This document shows, piece after piece, positions 34,535 to 42,034 of a stretch of 64,000 bases of DNA. Under the pieces are notes generated by a model, which saw only the letters and a program-made list of their open reading frames with translations, ran no database searches and was not told the DNA's origin. The position numbers were made by a program, and so were the translations under genes. Every line of letters starts with the position of its first letter. Within the stretch, counting starts at the first letter, position 1. The stretch covers positions 1-64,000 of the forward strand of contig SVSG01000001.1 of NCBI GenBank assembly GCA_015064415.1. Direction: 5' to 3'. This DNA is from Oscillospiraceae bacterium (lineage in GTDB: Bacteria; Bacillota; Clostridia; Oscillospirales; CAG-272).

Positions 34535-36913
34535 ATGTGGTTGAAAAAAACGGGAAGTGCCATTTTTCGGTTTTATCTGTCCGCTCGCTTACTCTTCACC
34601 ATTTTTCTTTGCATCGGTGTGGCGGGGTTCGGGATCTGGGCAGGATTTTTTCTGGACAAAGAGGTGGACGAGGCATTGCTGGTGGCGGGAGATCGCACCA
34701 CGCGCCTTTACGGGCGCGACGGGAACGGGGAGATCGTAGAGCTTGCAAACGACCGCGTCAGCGGTTACGAAAACGCGATCTTTTGCCCGCTGGAGGAGAT
34801 CCCGGCGCACGTTTCGGGCGCATTTATTGCCATTGAGGACAAGCGCTTTTTTGAGCACGGCGGCGTGGACTGGCTGCGCACAGGCGCGGCGATTTTTGCT
34901 TATTTGCGTGACGGACGCGCGGAATTCGGCGGCTCCACCATCACACAACAGCTGGTGAAAAATCTCACGGGAGATCACGAAAAAAGCGTGCGGCGCAAGG
35001 TTGCGGAGGTGTTGCGCGCCACAGAACTGGAAAAAAAGCGCACAAAAGAGGAAATATTGGAGCTGTATCTGAACGTGGTGAACCTCGCGCAAAGCTGCTA
35101 CGGCGTGAAAACCGCGTCCAACGCGTATTTTTCCAAGGAGCCCTCCGAGCTTACCGTATCGGAGGCGGCGACCATCGCCGCGATCACCAATAACCCCTCC
35201 CGTTACGATCCCATTCGCCATCCTGCGCAAAACAAGGCGCGGCGGGATATCATTCTTTCCCAGATGTATGCGCAGGGAATGATCGGTGAGGCGGCGTATT
35301 TGCAGGCAAAAGAAAGCGAGATCGCACTGAACGTCAACAAAGAAGCTCTTTCGGGCAGGGTGAACTCCTGGTACGCGGATATGGTGGTCAATGACGTGAT
35401 CGCGGCCCTGATGCAGGAACGCGGCATGACGCGGGAGGCGGCAAGCCGCATGGTCTACTGCGGTGGGTTGAAGATCTATACGCCGATGTCTGTTCCTTTG
35501 CAGGAGATCGTGAACGAGTATTATCGCGATCCCGCGAATTTTCCGACGCACGAGGGGGGCAAAAAGGCGCAGAGTGGCCTTATGCTGCTGGATCCGCACA
35601 CGGGCGACGTTCTGGCGGTGGCGGGCGCCGTGGGGGAAAAGACCTCTAACCGCGTGCAAAGCTTTGCCACGGATACCAAGCGCCCATCGGGCTCTGTCAT
35701 CAAGCCGCTTTCCGTCTATGCCCCGGCGCTCTCGGCAGGGCTTATCCACTACGGCAGCGTGTTTGACGACGTGCCGCTTTCTTTTAAGGAAAACGGCGCG
35801 CCGTGGCCGCGCAACGCCCCCAATATCTATCGCGGGCTTACTACGGTGAACACCGCTGTGGTGCATTCTGTCAATACCGTCAGCATTCGCGTGCTGGAAA
35901 AGCTTGGCGCGCAGAATTCCTTCCGTTTTTTGCGCGACAGCTTGCATTTTCACTCTCTGGACGAAAAAAACGATCTTGGTGCCGCTTCGCTTGCGCTGGG
36001 GCAACAGCACGAGGGGGTCACTTTGCGCGAGATCGTGGGTGGTTATACCGCCCTTGCCAATGACGGTGCATATACGGGAACGCGCAGCTTTTATCTGGTG
36101 TTGGATGCGGGGGATCGGGTGTTGCTGGAGAACAAGGGGAACGCTTCGCGTGTGATGGAGCGCGCGGACGCGGCGATCCTGACGCAAATGCTGCGCGGCG
36201 CGGTGCTGGACGGCACGGGGAAGGCACTGCAACTGAAATCCCTTGTGGACGTGGCGGGGAAAACGGGAACAACGGGGAAGAACTGCGACAAATGGTTTGT
36301 GGGCTACACGCCCGAGCTTTTGTGCGGCGTGTGGTACGGATACGAATATCCCGCACCTCTCAATGACGTGCGCGGCAATCCCGCCCTTACCACCTTTGAC
36401 GCGGTCATGCAGCGAATACTTTCGCAATCACCGCCGCAAAAGCGGCAGTTTGACACGCCCGCAGACGTGGTGATCCTGCGCTATTGTAAGGATTCGGGTA
36501 AGCTGCCCTCTCCCGCCTGCCTTCTTGACCCGCGCGGCAATCGCGTGGAATACGGCTATTTCAAAAAAGGAACCGAGCCGCGCGAGGCGTGCGACTGTCA
36601 CGTGTGCGTTTCCTATTGTGCGGGAGGCGGCGTTGCGACCGAAAGCTGTCCGCACGAGAGTTGTCGCACGGTGGCGCTATTGCGCGTACTGCGGGAGTTT
36701 CCGCGCCAGATCTGTGTGGAGGATGCGCCCTACACGTTTGCGGGTGGCTTGCCGAAGGCAACGCAGGATTTTTCGTATCGCGCGCCCTATTATGCCGCGA
36801 TATACGGCGCGAATAAGCACTACGGCATTGGCATGGATATTTATCCTTATAACCACGCGTGCCCCGTACACGTGGCAGAGGATTTCTGGCACCGTCGGAA
36901 AAGCTTTGCCTAA
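34535..36913 (+). CDS. Class A penicillin-binding protein (glycosyltransferase/transpeptidase)
   Basis: This bifunctional enzyme polymerises and cross-links peptidoglycan. An N-terminal membrane segment lies at about residues 19-40. The glycosyltransferase motifs are IAIEDKRFFEH (Glu101) and GGSTITQQLVKNL. The transpeptidase has RPSGSVIKP (Ser387, Lys390), SVN and KTGTTG (Lys576). The last ~120 residues form a Cys-rich extension with about nine cysteines. At 792 residues it is full length. An upstream ATG at 34511 sits in the loop of the hairpin and lacks a ribosome site, so 34535 is preferred. Confidence 0.93.
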   Translation: MWLKKTGSAIFRFYLSARLLFTIFLCIGVAGFGIWAGFFLDKEVDEALLVAGDRTTRLYGRDGNGEIVELANDRVSGYENAIFCPLEEIPAHVSGAFIAIEDKRFFEHGGVDWLRTGAAIFAYLRDGRAEFGGSTITQQLVKNLTGDHEKSVRRKVAEVLRATELEKKRTKEEILELYLNVVNLAQSCYGVKTASNAYFSKEPSELTVSEAATIAAITNNPSRYDPIRHPAQNKARRDIILSQMYAQGMIGEAAYLQAKESEIALNVNKEALSGRVNSWYADMVVNDVIAALMQERGMTREAASRMVYCGGLKIYTPMSVPLQEIVNEYYRDPANFPTHEGGKKAQSGLMLLDPHTGDVLAVAGAVGEKTSNRVQSFATDTKRPSGSVIKPLSVYAPALSAGLIHYGSVFDDVPLSFKENGAPWPRNAPNIYRGLTTVNTAVVHSVNTVSIRVLEKLGAQNSFRFLRDSLHFHSLDEKNDLGAASLALGQQHEGVTLREIVGGYTALANDGAYTGTRSFYLVLDAGDRVLLENKGNASRVMERADAAILTQMLRGAVLDGTGKALQLKSLVDVAGKTGTTGKNCDKWFVGYTPELLCGVWYGYEYPAPLNDVRGNPALTTFDAVMQRILSQSPPQKRQFDTPADVVILRYCKDSGKLPSPACLLDPRGNRVEYGYFKKGTEPREACDCHVCVSYCAGGGVATESCPHESCRTVALLRVLREFPRQICVEDAPYTFAGGLPKATQDFSYRAPYYAAIYGANKHYGIGMDIYPYNHACPVHVAEDFWHRRKSFA

Positions 36914-36915
36914 AG

Positions 36916-36944
36916 AAAAAATCCCCGAAGATCGGGGATTTTTT
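36916..36944. terminator. Bidirectional rho-independent terminator
   Basis: A 13-bp stem (36916-36928 with 36932-36944, 3-base loop) with flanking A and T runs lies between the convergent penicillin-binding protein gene and the CrtO-like gene. Confidence 0.92.
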
Positions 36945-36965
36945 CTGTGAAAATTGCTTTTTTGA

Positions 36966-37553
36966 TCAGTCACCTGCGCTCGATACGCGCGCATCACGCT
37001 CTTTTTTGTGCTTGATCGCGCGTAGCACGTGTGGGCGGTTGTAGCGCTGCACCACAATAAACTGGGCGTCGAAAAGCATGGCGACAATCGCCGTGCCGAA
37101 AAAGATCCAGAACTCGCCCCAAAGCAAGGGGAACAGAAGTGTGGTCAGCGACAGCGCCTCGTTGATCCAGTGGTCAGTCTCCGCCTTGGACATCGTGTTG
37201 GCAAGCTCCTCGTAGGTGTGTGCCGTCACATCAAAGGCGGCGGGATCAAACGTAAGCACCTTTTCCTTCCACTTGCGCACGCGAAGCAGCTTGTAAAGGC
37301 GCTTTTCAAAAAAGCGCTCCTTGAACCACCAATGGCGGTAGTGGATGGGAAAGTGTGCGGTCAGCTTGCCAAGCAGGATGCGCCCCCAGAAGTGATACAG
37401 GATCGTGAAGGTGGTGACCCCCGTCCAAAGCACCGCACCGTGGGGAAAGACGTCCGCATAATAAAGGATGAAGCATACTGCGGCACTCAGAATACAAAGC
37501 AGGATCACAGTATACATAAAAATGGCAGAGCCGCTCATTTTCGGTTTATCCAT
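36966..37553 (-). CDS. Membrane protein, CrtO-like acyltransferase family
   Basis: This 195-residue membrane protein has hydrophobic segments near residues 8-30, 35-50, 130-150 and 152-170. A middle region with YRHWWFKERFFEKRLYKLL is followed by MSKAETDHWINE; this pattern resembles the glycosyl-4,4'-diaponeurosporenoate acyltransferase (CrtO) family. No carotenoid genes are nearby, so the acyl acceptor is unknown. The ATG at 37553 overlaps the end of the FAD oxidoreductase gene and follows a GGAGG site there; the longer open frame upstream is inside that gene. Confidence 0.6.
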   Translation of the reverse strand: MDKPKMSGSAIFMYTVILLCILSAAVCFILYYADVFPHGAVLWTGVTTFTILYHFWGRILLGKLTAHFPIHYRHWWFKERFFEKRLYKLLRVRKWKEKVLTFDPAAFDVTAHTYEELANTMSKAETDHWINEALSLTTLLFPLLWGEFWIFFGTAIVAMLFDAQFIVVQRYNRPHVLRAIKHKKERDARVSSAGD

Positions 37554-38730
37554 GCGCCCTCTCCTCCAGATCGCTTTCGTGGAGCACCACACCGCGCGCC
37601 ACAAGCGCGCTTTGCAGCTCCTTGACGTCAAGCGCGGTAAAATCGTCACTCATGGCCGCCGCCGTGCCCGCCGCCTCGCCCGTTACGGCACAGCAGGGGA
37701 TCACGCGCATCACGTCCCAAAGCGTTTCGTTTACCGAGGTACAGCGCCCCGCCGCGATCAGATTTTTCACGGCGCCGCTGTAAAGTGTGCGGAAGGGGAC
37801 CTCGTACACGGGACCGCGCTTTTTCCAGTTGGAGACCATGCCGATGCTGTCCTCAAAATATTGATGCATTTCGGTGTGCGAAAGGGTATACTCGCCCGCG
37901 ATCCTGCGCGTCATGCGAATCTGTGGGATCGTAGGGATGGTCGCAAGCTGTGTGTGCTTGTTCTCTTCGCGCTTTGCCAAAAAGTTTTTCAGAATTTCCG
38001 CGTGGGAAAGGGCGGTCTGCTCGGAAAGCTCCTTGCCGTCAAGCCCTGAAAAACGGCGGTCTATCAGTTTTTTCGTCGTTTTTCCGTTGCGCTCCTCATC
38101 GGGCGTGTCCGAGGCGCCCAGCATCTTGAGCTGATAGCCGTTTTCATCTGCAAAATAGTACCAGGCGGCAAGCACGTTGCCTTGCTTAAAGGTCTCGGTG
38201 GGCGCGCCCGCAAGGTGCGCGATGTCGCAGTCTCCCGTGGCATCGACTACGCTTTTGGCGCAATAGAGCGTTTTGCCGGATTTGTTATGAACGGTAAGCG
38301 ACGTGATTTTTTTGGCTTCTACCGTCACGTCCGTCACGTAGCTGCCGTACATGATGTCAACGCCCTCACGGAGAAGCAGCTGCTCCGCCAGAATGGCGAA
38401 AAGCTGCGGGTTATACTGTACCAGATAGCGCGGATCCTTTTCGGTGCGCGTTCCCACGCCGTCCAGCCAGTTTTCGGGGTATCTGTCCTCCGCGCCGTAG
38501 GTGATGGAAAGCTTGAGCAGCTCCTCGGCAATGCCGAAGGAGACCTGACGCCCCATGCCGTCGCAAAGGGGGAGATAGATCGTCACAAGCCCCGCGGTGC
38601 CAAGCCCGCCAAGCATATATTCCTTCTCAAAAAGCACCACGCGCTTGCCCTGTCTCACGGCCGCCAAAGCCGCACAAATGCCTGCAAAGCCGCCGCCGCA
38701 CACAGCAACGTCATAAGTGTAATTTTCCAT
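37546..38730 (-). CDS. FAD-dependent oxidoreductase
   Basis: This 394-residue flavoprotein has the N-terminal dinucleotide fold YDVAVCGGGFAGICAALAA and VVLFEKEYMLGG, a GDCDIAHLAG segment near residue 170, and the C-terminal FAD motif NLIAAGRCTSVNETLWD. This is the FAD_oxidored group whose substrates are largely unknown. It is followed with overlap by the CrtO-like gene and preceded at two bases by a YitT gene, so the three appear to be one transcript. Confidence 0.88.
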   Translation of the reverse strand: MENYTYDVAVCGGGFAGICAALAAVRQGKRVVLFEKEYMLGGLGTAGLVTIYLPLCDGMGRQVSFGIAEELLKLSITYGAEDRYPENWLDGVGTRTEKDPRYLVQYNPQLFAILAEQLLLREGVDIMYGSYVTDVTVEAKKITSLTVHNKSGKTLYCAKSVVDATGDCDIAHLAGAPTETFKQGNVLAAWYYFADENGYQLKMLGASDTPDEERNGKTTKKLIDRRFSGLDGKELSEQTALSHAEILKNFLAKREENKHTQLATIPTIPQIRMTRRIAGEYTLSHTEMHQYFEDSIGMVSNWKKRGPVYEVPFRTLYSGAVKNLIAAGRCTSVNETLWDVMRVIPCCAVTGEAAGTAAAMSDDFTALDVKELQSALVARGVVLHESDLEERAHG

Positions 38731-38732
38731 CG

Positions 38733-39620
38733 TTATACCTTCCTTTTGAAGTTACCGAACACCTCGTTCACCTTTTCGAAGCTGGCGAAGGTGTTGGGAT
38801 AGCGTTTGAGGATCTTCATCATTTCACCAAGCTGGCGCTTGTTGATGATGCAGACCAGCATATACTTGTCGGTGTCGGAGTACATGCCGTGCGCGCGGAT
38901 CTCGGTCACACCGTGCTTGAGGTGTGTCATCAGCTCCTCGGCGAGCTCTTTGGGCTTATCCGTCACGATCTCGAATTTATAGCCGTTTTTGATGCCGGAA
39001 AGGCCGTGATCCACGATGACGTTGGCAATAAAGAGGTTCATCAGGGTGCAAAGCACGGGGGTGACCTTCATGCCATAAACGAAGAAGGCGATACAGACCA
39101 CGCTGGCATCCATAATAAAGGAAACGTAGGCGATGTTCATGTCCGGCTTCGCCTTTTTCAGCAGGGCGGAGATGCCGTACGTGCCGCCGCTCGCGCCAAA
39201 GTGCTTGAGCATCATGGAAAATCCGAAGCCCGAGACCACGCCCGTCGCGATGCAGGCGAAGATCACGTTGAAATCCGCGCCGTTGTTGACGAGGCAATAG
39301 GGCTTGAAGCCGATCATCTCGTACAGATCCGTCACGAAGGACTGCACCAGCATATAAATGATCAGCATAAATCCAAGGCGTTTATTGATAAAGGCGCTGA
39401 CCAGTACGAAGATCGGCAGGTTGAAGGCGACCATCAGAATCGACCAGCTGACACGGTTTCCAAGCAGGTGGTGTGTGATGGTGGCAAGGCCGCCCACGCC
39501 GCCGGGCGCAAAGCCGTTGCTGTTCTGAAAGAAAAAGTATGCCGTGCCGACAACGATACCTGCGGCAATAGCGTAAAGAATGTCGATCAATATGGATTTC
39601 ACCGTGTTTTTATGTAACAT
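38733..39620 (-). CDS. YitT-family membrane protein
   Basis: This is a 295-residue YitT/DUF2179 protein: five to six hydrophobic segments with NSNGFAPGGVGGLATITHHLL and SGFGFSMMLKHFGASGGTYG, then a soluble C-terminal DUF2179 domain (TEIRAHGMYSDTDKYMLVCII). The family is widespread in Firmicutes and has no settled function. It lies three bases from the deacetylase gene upstream. Confidence 0.92.
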   Translation of the reverse strand: MLHKNTVKSILIDILYAIAAGIVVGTAYFFFQNSNGFAPGGVGGLATITHHLLGNRVSWSILMVAFNLPIFVLVSAFINKRLGFMLIIYMLVQSFVTDLYEMIGFKPYCLVNNGADFNVIFACIATGVVSGFGFSMMLKHFGASGGTYGISALLKKAKPDMNIAYVSFIMDASVVCIAFFVYGMKVTPVLCTLMNLFIANVIVDHGLSGIKNGYKFEIVTDKPKELAEELMTHLKHGVTEIRAHGMYSDTDKYMLVCIINKRQLGEMMKILKRYPNTFASFEKVNEVFGNFKRKV

Positions 39621-39623
39621 GTC

Positions 39624-40316
39624 TTATCCTTCCGCGCGCAAAAGCGCTTCCTTATTCGTCATATAGCAGATTTCCTTTTTATTCGCCATCATCTGCAAAA
39701 ATTCCTCGAAGCGGTTCCAATCGTTGGCAATGTCAAATTCAAATCCGTGTCCCCAGACGTAAAACAGGGCATCCGCCTCCGCGGGCAGGGAAAGGAAGTG
39801 CTCGCCCAGCGCAAACAGCTGATCCCAATCGGGAAAATGGTGGACGGTGGGCTTGAATTCAAACAGGTTTTCCTGCTTTTCAAAATTCAGCGTGGGCAGG
39901 GTAGTTCGTGCATAGCGCACTCCCGTGTTTGCGCGGATCACGTCCGCCACGTGGTCGCTGTAATTCACACCGCCGCCGGGATAGGCAAACCCCACCACCT
40001 CGTAGCCGCAAAGCTCGGAGAGCGTCAAGCGGTCCTTTTCCACCTGCTCAATGATCTCCTCGTCGCTTTTTTTCGTCAGATCGGGGTGAGTGAGGGTGTG
40101 CGAGGCGACCTCGTGCCCGTCGTAAACGTGCTTCACGTCAGCGGGGCGGATCTTATCGTGCCGTACGGTCACGCCACAGCGCACAAGCTCGCGCTCGGTG
40201 CCAAGCAGCCCCGAATTGACGTTAAAGGTGGCTTTCATGCCGTATTTGTGGAACAGCGCGGCAAGACGGATGTCCTGCGTCGTGCCGTCATCATAGCTGA
40301 AGGTCAAGATCTTCAT
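39624..40316 (-). CDS. Polysaccharide deacetylase family protein, cytoplasmic type
   Basis: This 230-residue NodB-fold protein has FSYDDGTTQD (metal Asp) at residues 5-14, SHTLTHPDL (His-x3-His) near 90 and FAYPGGGVNYSD. No signal peptide is visible, unlike the deacetylases near 50 kb. The substrate is unknown; similar proteins act on acetylated sugars. It sits between mnmA and the YitT gene on the minus strand. Confidence 0.85.
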   Translation of the reverse strand: MKILTFSYDDGTTQDIRLAALFHKYGMKATFNVNSGLLGTERELVRCGVTVRHDKIRPADVKHVYDGHEVASHTLTHPDLTKKSDEEIIEQVEKDRLTLSELCGYEVVGFAYPGGGVNYSDHVADVIRANTGVRYARTTLPTLNFEKQENLFEFKPTVHHFPDWDQLFALGEHFLSLPAEADALFYVWGHGFEFDIANDWNRFEEFLQMMANKKEICYMTNKEALLRAEG

Positions 40317-40336
40317 AGTGTGCTCCTTTATAAATT

Positions 40337-41371
40337 TCAGCAGATCACGCCGCCGCCGAAGAGATAATCCTCCTCGTAAAGCACGAGGGATTGTCCCGCC
40401 GAAACGGCACGCTGCGGGGTGTCAAATTCCACGGTCAGCTCATCCGCGCCCGTTTGCTCCACGCGGGCAAGCGTGGCATTTTGGCTGTAGCGCACCTTGG
40501 CAAGCAGCTTGCGCGGCGCCGTGAGCATGTCCTCCGGAATCAGATTGATGCTTTTCGCCACCAGACGCGTGGTGAAAAGGTCCTCGTTTTTACCGAGTGT
40601 CACGGTATTGTCGGCGGCGGATTTGCTGACCACGTAGGCGGGCGCGCCGAGCGCAATACCAAGCCCCTTGCGCTGTCCGATGGTGTAATGCAGCAGCCCC
40701 TTGTGCGTGCCAAGCACGTTTCCTTGCATATCTAAAAAGCTGCCGACGGGGTACTTTTTACCCGTAAAGCGCGTGATAAAGGCGGCGTAATCGCCGTCCG
40801 GGATGAAGCAAATATCCTGGCTGTCTGCCTTTTGGGCCATGGGAAAGTCGAGCGACGCGGCAATTTCGCGGACCTCGGATTTTGACAGATCGCCTAATGG
40901 GAATTCTACGGAAGACAGAACATCCTGCGTAAGGGAATAGAGCATATAGGTCTGATCCTTGGCAGGATCCTTGGCGCGCCGCACAAGTGTGCGGCCCCCT
41001 GCTCGCTCCACCCTTGCATAATGTCCTGTGGCAATGCGACCGTAGCCGTTTTCTCTTGCAAAGTCAAGGAGTGCCCCAAACTTGATTTTCTTGTTACAGA
41101 TGACACAAGGATTAGGGGTCTTTCCCGCCTCATAGGCGGCAATAAAGGGTAAAATGACCTCTTTTTCAAACTCTTTTTCCAAATTTGCGGTAAAATGCGG
41201 TATGCAAAGCCGGGCACAAAGTGCCGCGGCATCGGTGGCGTCCTTATTTCCGCAGCCCGCAAAATGCTGCATCGTCACGCCTGCGCATGCGCGGCCGCTT
41301 GCGAGAGAGAGATGTGCCGCAACGGCGCTGTCCACGCCCCCGCTCATCGCGATCATCACGGCGTCATTCAT
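40337..41371 (-). CDS. mnmA: tRNA-specific 2-thiouridylase
   Basis: MnmA thiolates U34 of Lys, Glu and Gln tRNAs using sulfur relayed from a cysteine desulfurase. The 344-residue protein has the PP-loop SGGVDS at residues 10-15, the first active-site Cys in NPCVICNKKIKFG and the second in SQDICFIPDG, plus TGHYARV. The ATG at 41371 lies inside the end of trmL; an in-frame ATG at 41389 is less well placed. trmL and mnmA form a tRNA wobble-base modification pair. Confidence 0.95.
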   Translation of the reverse strand: MNDAVMIAMSGGVDSAVAAHLSLASGRACAGVTMQHFAGCGNKDATDAAALCARLCIPHFTANLEKEFEKEVILPFIAAYEAGKTPNPCVICNKKIKFGALLDFARENGYGRIATGHYARVERAGGRTLVRRAKDPAKDQTYMLYSLTQDVLSSVEFPLGDLSKSEVREIAASLDFPMAQKADSQDICFIPDGDYAAFITRFTGKKYPVGSFLDMQGNVLGTHKGLLHYTIGQRKGLGIALGAPAYVVSKSAADNTVTLGKNEDLFTTRLVAKSINLIPEDMLTAPRKLLAKVRYSQNATLARVEQTGADELTVEFDTPQRAVSAGQSLVLYEEDYLFGGGVIC

Positions 41372-41888
41372 GGGCTTCGCTCCAATCAAAGCGCGTCAGT
41401 GCGCCTTCCTCTTGCAGTCCCTTGAACTCTCCTTGCCGTAGAATTTCGTAAACGGCAATGGCAACCGAGTTGGAAAGGTTCAAGCTGCGCAAATGCTCGC
41501 GCATCGGGATGCGCACGCAGTGCGAGCGGTTGGCAAACAACAGCTCCTCGGGCAGTCCCGCGCTCTCCTTGCCGAACATGATAAAGACCTCGTCGGGGTA
41601 GTGCACGTCGGTATAGCATTGCGGTGCCTTTGTGGTAAAATAATAAACGGTGGCGTTCGGATGCTTCGCTTGAAAATCCGAAAGCCCGTCATAATAGGTA
41701 ATATCCAGCTTATCCCAGTAATCCAGCCCCGCGCGCTTCAGCTTTTTGTCATCGATCTCAAAGCCCATCGGGCGGATGAGATGCAGTGACGCGCCCGTGG
41801 CGGCGCAGGTGCGGGCAATGTTGCCGGTGTTCTGGGGGATCTCCGGCTCCAGCAGTACGATGTGAATTTTGGACACGTTGTTTCTCAC
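41364..41888 (-). CDS. trmL: tRNA (cytidine/uridine-34)-2'-O-methyltransferase
   Basis: TrmL is a SPOUT-fold methyltransferase acting on the ribose of wobble position 34 of Leu tRNAs. The 174-residue protein shows VLLEPEIPQNTGNIARTCA, MFGKESAGLPEELL and RSLNLSNSVAIAVYE, the knot residues. The start is a GTG at 41888 (or GTG at 41876); neither has a strong ribosome site, and the promoter -10 box is only about 20 bases upstream, so the leader is very short. Confidence 0.93.
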   Translation of the reverse strand: MRNNVSKIHIVLLEPEIPQNTGNIARTCAATGASLHLIRPMGFEIDDKKLKRAGLDYWDKLDITYYDGLSDFQAKHPNATVYYFTTKAPQCYTDVHYPDEVFIMFGKESAGLPEELLFANRSHCVRIPMREHLRSLNLSNSVAIAVYEILRQGEFKGLQEEGALTRFDWSEAHE

Positions 41889-41907
41889 TTTCGCATTTTA
41901 TAACAAC

Positions 41908-41936
41908 ATTATAGCCGATTTCGACCGACTTCGCAA
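41908..41936 (-). promoter_or_regulatory. Promoter for trmL-mnmA
   Basis: On the minus strand TTGCGA (41931-41936), 17 bases and a consensus TATAAT (41908-41913). Confidence 0.65.
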
Positions 41937-41998
41937 GAGTTTGGAAAATTATTTGCAAATTTTTTTGTGAAAGTATGGCTTTTTCGCTCTATATATTG

Positions 41999-42004
41999 TA
42001 TAAT
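41999..42004 (+). promoter_or_regulatory. -10 box upstream of secA
   Basis: A consensus TATAAT lies 31 bases before the secA start. The hexamer 17 bases upstream (TGGCTT) is a poor -35 box, so the promoter may depend on an activator or be misplaced. Confidence 0.4.
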
Positions 42005-42034
42005 ATATTCAATATTGTTTATTGGAGGGTTCTG

